A stretch of DNA of 64,000 nucleotides, taken from Semisulcospira habei. Taxonomy: Eukaryota; Mollusca; Gastropoda; Semisulcospiridae. Where the stretch lies: NCBI GenBank assembly GCA_036245525.1, contig BTPG01000005.1:208539242-208603241 (forward strand). The letters run 5' to 3'. Positions within the stretch are counted from its first letter, which is position 1. The number at the start of each line of letters is the position of its first letter. Below, one piece after another: positions 56,029 to 64,000 of the stretch. Made by a program: the position numbers and the translations under genes. The notes under the pieces are model-generated. The model did no database searches. It saw nothing but the letters and a program-made list of their open reading frames with translations, and had not been told where the DNA came from.

Positions 56029-56094
56029 GCAAGAGGCATAGATCCTCCTGAGCCCCCGCAATTGCGGGGGCTCATGAGGATCTATGCCTCTTGC
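56029..56094. mobile_element. GCAAGAGG palindrome, 66 bp
   Basis: GCAAGAGGCATAGATCCTCC and inverse ATGAGGATCTATGCCTCTTG, GCAATTGC tip. Confidence 0.94.
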
Positions 56095-56469
56095 AGATGG
56101 ACAGCGTCAGTCGACCCGTTATTGATTGATCTGTATCGAAGCCAGACACGTACACTCGAACTTGGCCTGATGAAATGATAATCAGTCTGAGCAGGCGCAG
56201 TGTTTACCTTGTCAACACAGACTTCCCAGCAACCAATTAACTTTGTATTAGCAATAGATGGGGGGTCGAAGTGTTGTTTTTTTTCTTGGGAGAGAGGGAG
56301 AAATTTGAAGGCAGGTGTGACCGAAAAATAAACTGAGACACTTAAGACTGAACAACCGTATATTAATGATTAATGATACTCAGATCATTTGTGTTTTTGT
56401 ATACTGTACTCACACCCTAGCAACACTCTATGTCACATCTAGTTAAAGTTGTTTTTATTTCTTGAAGAG
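56095..56469. other. No gene seen
   Basis: AT-rich, no recognised feature. Confidence 0.35.
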
Positions 56470-56684
56470 TTAACTCATTCAGCCCGACGGCCGTATTTTC
56501 CCAAATTTTGGAGGCGTTATCTAACGACCATGCACAAATTGCAGGAGATGGGTCGACCATGATAATTCAAGGGCAGTGCCAGATTGGCTTGGCACCAACA
56601 GGCGCCAAGCCAATCTGGCACTACCCTTGAATTATCATGGTCGACCCATCTCCTGCTGTAGTGCGTCAGGGTTGAATGGGTTAA
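56470..56684. mobile_element. Palindromic MITE, subfamily 1
   Basis: TTAACTCATTCAGCCCGACG start, GGGTCGACCATGATAATTCA hairpin and inverse, GGTTGAATGGGTTAA end. Confidence 0.93.
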
Positions 56685-57229
56685 CGAAAGAGCGCATTCA
56701 AGCGTACAAGACAATAACAATTTGACAGCCTTGAAAGTGTGTCACGTGTCGGACGGAAATACAGACACGCGTTCTTGGTTGAAAGATGTTATTTTTTAAA
56801 AAATAATTTTCACCTCACAGATCTCGCACTTCCGGAAACGGAGGAAAGAAAGATTTTTTTAGAAGTGCAGAGATCGAAAAATTATCTGCAACGAAAAAAT
56901 ACGGTTTGTTTGTTTTCACTAGATTGCTGCAATAAAGAACTCTACACGATTGCGTGCAATGGATTGTTTTCATTATCTTTATTTATTGTTGTAGACATTA
57001 CGGTGCAGATCAATCCAAACATTTTGTTTTCTGAGTCGAAACTGGATTTACTCGCAGAAAATGTTTGAATCGACTTTCTTCTGTTAATCGTGGGTGAATA
57101 CATCTTAGAGTATAAAAACCTGCACAAGCTGCAGAAGCGGATGCTAAAATGCTGGGTTTCAGTTGATCACTCAAGCGCAGCAAGGCGTAACCCAAGCGCG
57201 CTTCCGGGCCTCAGTGCCAGCATGTGCTG
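56685..57229. other. No recognised gene
   Basis: A 109-codon + ORF at 56739 lacks a recognisable domain or splice support. Confidence 0.4.
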
Positions 57230-57291
57230 GTCTGTGATTTTGGACTTTACGGCCGTAGGCCGTAAGGTCCAAAATCACAGATCGGCACACT
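57230..57291. repeat. CTGGTCTGTGATTTTGG palindrome
   Basis: GTGCTGGTCTGTGATTTTGG and inverse CCAAAATCACAGATCGGCAC, tip ACGGCCGTAGGCCGT. A further right half starts at about 57308. Confidence 0.9.
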
Positions 57292-57715
57292 AGAGGCTAT
57301 TGGGTTCTAAATTACAGACCAGCAAACACACGTTATAAAACATGGCTAACCTGGCGACCAGTGACGCAATTCAGCTACAATGGCGATGGCAACGCTTCCT
57401 GGCACTTTAGACGGACGCACATTAAAACGGCAAATTTATGCAAAGGGGCACAGACGTTCATATCCCCCCACAGCTGCAATGGTTCATGAAAATCTATGTC
57501 TCTTGATGACCTCATCTATACTAGTCCGCGTTCCACGGTCCGTGTAGGCAACGCGATGTGCGGGTGTGCACTCTGGGATAAGCATGAAAGGACTAGGGAA
57601 AGAAATTCTTATCGCGCAATACACAATTGTGCGCTGTTAAAAAAAAAAAAAAATTGGACCCTACCGACAGCTCCAAGTCGCAAGTGCGCTAAGGTCCAGT
57701 AGAATGAGTTAGATT
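57292..57715. other. No gene seen; worn GCAAGAGG copy
   Basis: About 57440-57505 resembles a mutated GCAAGAGG palindrome. A-run at 57639-57653. Confidence 0.4.
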
Positions 57716-57797
57716 AGTCTTGCGCCAGCCACTAAGCAAGGTGTACCGCTTTGGCGGAGAACGTTGCTTAGTGGTTGGCGCAGGACTAAGCTCAGTC
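57716..57797. repeat. CCACTAAGCAAGG hairpin
   Basis: TTAGTCTTGCGCCAGCCACTAAGC pairs with the inverse ending GGTTGGCGCAGGACTAAG. Part of this unit recurs at 58037 as the target of the next MITE. Confidence 0.85.
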
Positions 57798-57826
57798 ATG
57801 CAACATGCTATACCGGAGCACATTGC

Positions 57827-58040
57827 TTAACTCATTCTACCCCAACACCGAAGTCCCCAAATTTTGCCGTTGTCCTCTGAAGACTGCACTCTAGTGCAGG
57901 ACACAGATCGACCCTGATAGTTCAAGGGTGATGCCAGAATAGCTTGGCGCCCATAGGCGCCAAGCTATTCTGGCATCACCCTTGAACTATCAGGGTCGAT
58001 CCTTATTTTGCTGTGGTGTGTCTGGGGTAGAATGAGTTAA
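57827..58040. mobile_element. Palindromic MITE, subfamily 2, inverted, with visible target site
   Basis: TTAACTCATTCTACCCCAAC start, core GGCGCCCATAGGCGCC, AATGAGTTAA end. Flanks 'cattgc' and 'tggctggcgaaggactaag' rejoin over one TTAA to give a copy of the uninterrupted sequence at about 57760-57785. Confidence 0.93.
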
Positions 58041-58074
58041 TGGCTGGCGAAGGACTAAGCTCACTCATGCAGTA

Positions 58075-58396
58075 GGGCTCGGGAAGTTCCCCGCGTGGCC
58101 TAGGAGCGTCGGCGCGTTCAGCCGCCTTCTTGAGAGGATACGATAGACTTCAGATAGTAGCGCAGTAGTGTTTCAACACGTTTTTCTTCATGTTTTTTTT
58201 CCATTTTGGAAACAAACAAAAACAGATTCTGGTGAGCGGTTTCCTACGGTGACGGCAAGACTTGCTGTTATTGCCTATAGCACGTCAGGACGTTCCTGAC
58301 ATTGTCCTGACAGCGATTTTCCTATGAGCGCATTAGTCGCGTATCCTCTCAAGATGGCCGCCACGACTAGCGTGATGACGTCAGCTTCCCGAGCCC
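58075..58396. mobile_element. TA-flanked GGGCTCGGGAAG element, 322 bp
   Basis: Starts GGGCTCGGGAAG, ends CTTCCCGAGCCC, with TA on both sides. Body matches 21688-21972 plus a longer left end (GCGTGGCCTAGGAGCGTCGG). Confidence 0.92.
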
Positions 58397-58939
58397 TATT
58401 GCACCCAGGTCTGTGGTTTTGGGCCATACGATCCGAGTCCGTCAGGTCCAGTATTCCAGACCAGGCACACACGGGGTACTAACCGTGCAGAAACTTCATA
58501 TAATATATTATTATTCCTCTGAGCGAATCCATGGCATACTTCTTACGGCCGGTTACTGGCCAAACGCGGTCACTGCCTCATCAAACTTGGGATCCTCATG
58601 AGCCCCAGCATCATGCGGGGGCTCATGGGGATCTATGCCTCTTGCACACGTACAGCACGCAGGGCTCATGAGGATCTATGTTATTCTGCCTCTTCCAAGA
58701 TGATGGCGGGCTGTTAGGCACAGGCGTAAACCTATCGACAGTCGATGTTAGTCCTGGACGTATACATTTTTCATCAACAGGCGAATGATGCGGGTCGGGC
58801 AGCTGCCTTCGGAATAGACGTATCGACTGTGGCCGAGTGGAACCCTCACCTTAACCTGAGCTCAAAATACACAACACCCCAAATGCTTCATCTGAATTCA
58901 GATTTACCGTCATTAAGGCTGTGCGCAGGCTTCCGATTA
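58397..58939. other. Worn palindromes, no gene
   Basis: About 58408-58475 is an eroded CTGGTCTGTG-type palindrome. About 58587-58643 is a GCAAGAGG copy with lost left end (ATCCTCATGAGCCCCAGC and inverse to CTCTTGC), followed by another half copy at about 58660-58697. Confidence 0.6.
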
Positions 58940-59017
58940 CATGTGTTAGCCGGCCTGTGATTTTGGGGTTGATGACTTCACAGCCGTAAGGTCCAAAATC
59001 ACAGACCAGCGTACTGG
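58940..59017. repeat. CTGTGATTTTGG palindrome
   Basis: GGCCTGTGATTTTGG on the left pairs with GTCCAAAATCACAGACCAGC on the right, tip diverged. Confidence 0.82.
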
Positions 59018-59031
59018 ATGAATATATTTCG

Positions 59032-59252
59032 TTAACCCATTAATTTTAGCATCGACGCCATACAACAGGTGATAGTTCGACCATGATAATTCAAGGGTAG
59101 TGCCAGATTAGCTTGGCGCCATCAGGCGCCAAGGTAATCTGGCACTACCCTTGAATTACCATGGCCGATCCATCTCGTGCAATTGGTACATGGTTGCTAA
59201 GTGACACCTCTAAAATTCGGGCAAAACGCGGCCTTGGGGTTAAATGGGTTAA
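59032..59252. mobile_element. Palindromic MITE, subfamily 1
   Basis: TTAACCCATTAATTTTAGC start, core GGCGCCATCAGGCGCC, TTAAATGGGTTAA end. Confidence 0.9.
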
Positions 59253-59947
59253 ACTGAAATCCTATGACAAATGGAATCGTGATGCGAGTGAATAGACTTG
59301 AAATTATCGCTAAAGCAGAAGTTGGACAAACATTACACGGACTGTATGCTTTCTGTGGAATCACTGATCCAGCCCGCTCTAATGTGCAAGAGGCGTGTAT
59401 TCCCACGAGCCCCTGCAGTCGCACGGGCTCATGAGAATCTATAGCTCTTGCTTGCACGGAGTGCCTCACTGCCATGCACAGCGTGAAGTACTTATCCGGC
59501 ATCAACAGGACAACCGTTGCCAGGCGCATGCAGCACTCTTTGGGGGCGATCCAGCAATAAGGTCCCTTCATTACTGCGTGAATGTCCCCAGGAGGCCAAG
59601 CCCATCGGGCCCACGACGGCCGCAGTGGGCTCGAACACGTTTCGCTACTGGGGTCCTTACTATAAGTGTCAAGGTGCCCAACGAAATATCCTTGACCTGA
59701 TTCTGATTTTGGAAAAAACTCGTATATACTCCTGCATGGCTGTCAAACAATATCTGCTGGTACTTCAGGCGGGACTTAAAAATCTCCTCTTCGAGTAGTT
59801 AGGATCACTGACACTTGATAAAGATAATAAATTTACAAACTGTCGCAACAGGTAGGCGATTTCCCAACATCTGAAAAAACACACATTTTGTACGGAGTCA
59901 CTAAGGAGTGTGTAACGAAACGGATATGCAATTCAGGACATCGAATA
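59253..59947. other. No gene seen, one worn palindrome
   Basis: Apart from the GCAAGAGG copy at 59386-59451, no coding segment or repeat is supported. Confidence 0.4.
59386..59451. mobile_element. GCAAGAGG palindrome, diverged
   Basis: GCAAGAGGCGTGTATTCCCA and inverse-like TGAGAATCTATAGCTCTTGC. Confidence 0.78.
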
Positions 59948-60027
59948 TTAACTCATTGGAGACGAACGCCATCCGGATACGCGACTCAAGCCGCGTATCT
60001 GGATGCCGTTCATCTCGAGTGAGTTAA
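59948..60027. mobile_element. TTAA-bounded 80-bp palindrome
   Basis: TTAACTCATTGGAGACGAAC and GTTCATCTCGAGTGAGTTAA, inner ATCCGGATACGCG/CGCGTATCTGGAT. No internal homology to the other families. Confidence 0.88.
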
Positions 60028-60451
60028 AACTTCTAACATCTAAGTAGTCTATCAAGTGCTTGTAGTTAAGGGTGCAGCGGAATAAATCCGTGATCCAATC
60101 CATCTAATATCGATTCCGTGCCGATATCACGCGACTTGCATGTCTAGTGGCCGATGACGTAAGGTAGTTAGGCATAGTACAAAGACGCATAGGGAAATTG
60201 CATGACGGTCATGTTGCAGTTGTTTTCAGTTTCTCTTTCACACCTTGATGCGGCCGGTACGATCAAAAGAATCGAGTATGATAGATCAAGGGTAGTGTCA
60301 CACTAACTAGGCAGTACCGGCCCTTTTATGCTCTGAGTGGACACATCTGGTATGGCGTATCGAAATCGCAATCGTTAATGAGTTCATATTACCGGAGGCT
60401 ATGTAATAATGCATTAAGAAAACTTTCCTACACACATAACACTGCCCTAAA
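60028..60451. other. No gene seen
   Basis: No supported feature. Confidence 0.35.
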
Positions 60452-60617
60452 TAAGTTAGTTGATTTGGATTTGATGCCGAGCGGGTAAATAGGGTCATCT
60501 GAAGGCCTGAACTAAAGTGTACAAATCTGGCCAGTCAGACTAAGAGGGCGGTCCTAAAACAGGATGTAAATATATTTTTTAAATATGTCTGGGGCCAAAA
60601 TTTTGCACAAGTAAAGA
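60452..60617 (-). mobile_element. Decayed 3' end of the I/Nimb-like LINE
   Basis: AAGTTAGTTGATTTGGATTT, GCCGAGCGGG, AATCTGGCCAGTCAGACTAA and AGGATGTAAATATA follow the same order as 24697-24870 in the same orientation. Confidence 0.82.
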
Positions 60618-60618
60618 C

Positions 60619-60818
60619 TTAACTCATTCAGCCCCGACACACCACGGCAAGACATGGCCGATCGAGCGTGAAAGTTCAAGGGGTGCCAGAATAGCTTGGC
60701 GCCCATAGGCGCCAAGCTCCACCCTTGAACTATCATGCTCGATCTGTCTCTAGGATTGAAATACAGTCCTTCAGAGGGCGACTTTTGGGGATTTCGGTTC
60801 TCGGGCAGAATGGGATAA
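60619..60818. mobile_element. Palindromic MITE, subfamily 2, core partly deleted
   Basis: TTAACTCATTCAGCCCCGAC start, GGCGCCCATAGGCGCC centre with a short right arm, ends CAGAATGGGATAA. Confidence 0.8.
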
Positions 60819-61334
60819 AAAGTACACGTCTGTAGACTGCCTTAAGAATCCAATAGAAAGGTGATACCTACGTATTTATTCGCAAAGATTTCAATCTTGG
60901 CAAATAGATTTGGTTGCTTTAGAAAGCTGAAGATTTTTGTAGGCAAAAGACATTAAAGGCACACTACCGCCGTAACTGTTCAAAAATACACTTCTGTAAC
61001 AGTTGGTTACGAAACGCTACACACAGGTCTAGTTGTGCTTCATTTAGACAGGACAATCCAGTTCAGCACACGTCGTCTTTATATCAAGTAACCTGACAAT
61101 GATTCCACTCCATTCTAGAAATACAACGCTTTCAGTACGAGAAACAACTAAAAATAGATTGACACGCTAACGGCAGCGCAGAATAAATAAGTGCACTTAC
61201 GCGTGTGCTTTTGCTGCGTGTCCAAACTGCTGTTAAAGTTCATAAGGTGTGTCGACAAGGCATACAAACACAAAGCGAACTTTCCACAAAAACGGATTTA
61301 ATGTCTTTTGCCTTACCAGGCTAGGGCAGCAAAG

Positions 61335-61337
<3 letters not shown>

Positions 61338-61396
<59 letters not shown>

Positions 61397-61420
61397 CCCT
61401 CCCCCCCCCCCCCCCCCCCC
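61338..61420. repeat. (CT)n and C-run
   Basis: About 54 bp of CT followed by about 20 C. Confidence 0.95.
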
Positions 61421-61632
61421 GTCCTCTCCTCATCTTGTCTTCGTCGCCACTTGAACTCAACTTCTCCCTACCCCACTTAGTCCTCTCTCTTCTCCGTTAA
61501 ACCCTTACTACCTCAGTTAGAAGGACCCTCCAGGGCTCTCTTAAACAGACTTCGCCAGATCCCATATCTTGATTGCACGATTACGGTCTACATTATCTCT
61601 CTCTGAACTGCCGCGGTTATCACATGTCACCT

Positions 61633-61710
61633 GCAAGAGGCGTAGATCCTCATGAGCCCCCTCCCCCCCCCCCACGCTTGCGGGGGCTCATGAGGATCTA
61701 TGCCTCTTGC
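61633..61710. mobile_element. GCAAGAGG palindrome with expanded C tract
   Basis: GCAAGAGGCGTAGATCCTCA and inverse. The loop has grown by a C-run. Confidence 0.92.
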
Positions 61711-61836
61711 CAGCACAATTCACGTGCACATTTTTATTTTCATTTTCTGGAGTTGGCATGTTGTGCTTTTGAAATAATTTGTAAATTCAGCATCAAAGAT
61801 CTCCGGCTAAGAAACATGGATACAAAAGTGGCTTCA

Positions 61837-61902
61837 GCAAGAGGCATAGATCCTCATGAGCCCCCGCAATTGCGGGGGCTCATGAGGATCTATACCTCTT
61901 GC
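61837..61902. mobile_element. GCAAGAGG palindrome, 66 bp
   Basis: GCAAGAGGCATAGATCCTCA and inverse, GCAATTGC tip, nearly identical to 56029. Confidence 0.94.
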
Positions 61903-62286
61903 AGTTGCGTGGTGTTGACATCCTGTCGGCGGTGGTGAAAGATATTAAACAAATAGACGCCGCTGAGCACGGCTGCACTACTGTCACATGAAAAGTAGAC
62001 CAAGAATCCTCCCCCCTCCCCCCCCCCCCCCCCCCCCTGGTGCCTCAATATCAATACGGCAAGATCTAAAGACTTAAAAAAAAAAAAAAATTGTTAAATA
62101 CACATGTGCTCAACAGTATCCCTTTCAGAGTTAGTTTCGATAACTTCCGAGCTTTTTATACCAAGATACTTAACGCAATCATAACGACACAGCTCCGAGG
62201 GTTTCACTTAACAAAACAGAATGTCAGTTGCGACACAGCAGGCTTCACATGAACGACTCAACTTTAAAACAAGGCATTACAACATG

Positions 62287-62381
62287 TTAACTCTTTGGCT
62301 GTCGGTAGCGACATTTTGTCGCGATGATTTCCTCTAGGAATCATCGCGACAAAAAGTCGCTACCGGCATCTAAAGGGTTAC
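62287..62381. mobile_element. TTAA-bounded TCGGTAGC palindrome
   Basis: TTAACTCTTTGGCTGTCGGT start, GATGATTTCCTCTAGGAATC tip, AAAGGGTTAC end. Confidence 0.9.
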
Positions 62382-62467
62382 CTGTTTGACGACCACTGAC
62401 GATGTCGTTAGGCGTTACGCGTCTTGTTTCCGCCGAGCGGTATCGTCCGTAGCGGTCATGGGGTTAA
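62378..62467. mobile_element. Short TTAA-type palindrome
   Basis: Starts in the shared TTAC and ends GGGGTTAA. Inner 'gcgttacgcgtcttgtttccgccgagcggtatc' resembles 37778-37875. Confidence 0.65.
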
Positions 62468-62577
62468 AGATTACATAGCGTAAGAACACTTTCTTTAGTT
62501 TGATTCGTAAGGAACAGTGAATTCCTTGCTATCGTGGACACCAAAGCACGCCTTGTATTAAAGTACCATTACGCATA

Positions 62578-62905
62578 GAGTCCGAAATAGCTCAGGCGGT
62601 TAAGCGTCGGAGCGGATGAGCGAAGGGAATCGCCGGGTCGTGGGTTCCGGCGAATCCCCGTCCCGGCCCCGGTAGCTGGACTCGCAATCCATGGGGAAAA
62701 GACGGGCTTGTTCAATAGCATGTCCGTTGAAAGGTCCTGGTAAATCAAAGTGGCACAGGTGGAGTGCGCCTGAGTTGATCAGTGTTCAGGTCGTACTCCA
62801 TAGGCAATAGATGTCCCTGTCCCCCATAACCCGCCCGTCAGGGCCGTCCATTATCACTTCGGTGCCGTGGACGTTAAACCCCGAACTAACCAACCAACCA
62901 ACCAT
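62578..62905 (+). mobile_element. tRNA-derived SINE with (AACC)n tail
   Basis: Head: TAGCTCAGGCGGTTAAGC (A box) and GGGTCGTGGGTTCCGGCG (B-box position). Unique body of about 200 bp. The 3' end GACGTTAAACCCCGAACTAACC with CCAACC repeats resembles the 3' end of the I/Nimb-like LINE (GGCGTTAAACCC then AACT repeats), its likely mobiliser. Confidence 0.8.
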
Positions 62906-63280
62906 TACGCGTAAACTTGAAGAGACTATTTCAGCGCCATTTGTGTCAGTTTATTATGCCTTGTCGACACACCTTATGAACATTAACAGCAGTTGGTGCA
63001 CGCAGCAAAAGCACACGAGTAATCGCACTTATTTATTCTGCCCAGCCGTTAGCGTATCAATTCATTTTTAGCGGTCGGTTTCCCGTACTGATAGCGTTGT
63101 ATTTATAGAACGGAGTGGAGTCATTGTCAGGTTTCTTCATTATAAAGACGGCGTTTGCTGAACTGGATTATCCTGCGTCAAAATAAACCATAACTACTAG
63201 ACCTGTGTGTAGCGTTTCGTAACCATCTGTTACACTGAGAAGTGTATCTTTGAACAGTCACGGCGGTAGTGGGCCTTCAA

Positions 63281-63770
<490 letters not shown>

Positions 63771-63930
63771 TTATTGGTCGGAGGGGTTCGCTGCACGGAC
63801 CCTTGTAGGCCTTCGGTAGGTCAAAGGAATCATTGTACCCCTCAGGCCTTCGGCCTTCGGGGTACAATGATTCCTTTGACCTCCCTCAGGCCTACAAATG
63901 TCCGTATAGCGAACCCCTCCTACCAATAAC
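63771..63930. repeat. 160-bp palindrome
   Basis: TTATTGGTCGGAGGGGTTCG through AGGTCAAAGGAATCATTGTACC is inverted to the right end, with CCTTCGGCCTTCGG at the tip. Arms have a few mismatches. Confidence 0.93.
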
Positions 63931-63943
63931 TTATAATATACAT

Positions 63944-63948
<5 letters not shown>

Positions 63949-64000
<52 letters not shown>
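63949..64000. repeat. (AT)n microsatellite running off the window
   Basis: TA dinucleotides to the last base. Confidence 0.95.

Larger units (their letters stand above)
60955..63278. mobile_element. 2.3-kb element with about 310-bp terminal inverted arms
   Basis: The left arm (60955-61262: AAAGGCACACTACCGCCGTA, GTTACGAAACGCTACACACA, ATAAGGTGTGTCGACAAGGC) is inverted at about 62957-63278. Identity is high but with scattered changes. The interior contains (CT)n, two GCAAGAGG palindromes, two TTAA palindromes and a SINE, and no transposase ORF. Foldback or long-TIR DNA element, non-autonomous. Confidence 0.85.

Noticed and set aside
62578..62652. Functional tRNA gene
   Set aside because: The cloverleaf does not close and the body continues into a SINE with a repeat tail.

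Overview
This is a eukaryotic genome window with no bacterial gene organisation. The coding content points to a lophotrochozoan, most likely a marine gastropod mollusc: spliced host exons with gt..ag introns, a protostome-type Toll-like receptor, a relaxin-receptor/GRL101-like GPCR fragment, RTE, I/Nimb-like and L2 LINEs, and tRNA-derived SINEs. Species cannot be fixed from sequence alone. Most of the window is transposon-derived or simple-sequence DNA.

Host genes are few. Exons of a RidA (Rid/YjgF/UK114) gene occur twice on the + strand in an impossible order: the last three exons lie at 3473-4475, and the two exons that should precede them lie 26 kb downstream at 30916-31412. Splice phases match across the gap. 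A Toll-like receptor of about 929 codons occupies 9218-12006 on the minus strand but carries one frameshift and one in-frame stop. A broken GPCR segment with a TM4 duplication lies at 20681-21105, next to a LINE endonuclease scrap.

Autonomous-type retrotransposons: a decayed endonuclease/RT LINE with a C-terminal zinc finger at 1-3071; an intact two-ORF I/Nimb-like LINE at 24697-30696 with a perfect 14-bp target-site duplication; an intact single-ORF RTE LINE at about 31980-35195; and a 5'-truncated L2 fragment at about 46620-47475. SINEs lie at about 43850-44312, 51515-51868, 51872-51947 and 62578-62905.

The dominant signal is a set of about 30 palindromic MITEs of about 200 bp. They are bounded by TTAA and start CCC or CTC, as expected for piggyBac-type elements. 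At least four subfamilies share one central hairpin (CAAGGG..GTGCCAGA.TAGCTTGGCGCC and its inverse) but have different outer arms. They often sit end to end sharing one TTAA, or are nested with other elements. Other families are a 66-bp GCAAGAGG/CTCTTGC palindrome, TTAA-bounded TCGGTAGC palindromes, a 1.25-kb TTAA-bounded element, TA-flanked GGGCTCGGGAAG elements, foldback elements with AAACACGCTT arms, a CTGGTCTGTGATTTTGG palindrome, and a 2.3-kb element with about 310-bp inverted arms at 60955-63278.

Tandem DNA includes a very homogeneous 67-bp satellite (14237-16969, about 41 units), a 54-bp array (8563-8832), a 28-bp array directly upstream of the TLR start codon, a 68-bp degenerate array carrying five perfect TGACGTCA sites (40386-40705), and many long microsatellites.
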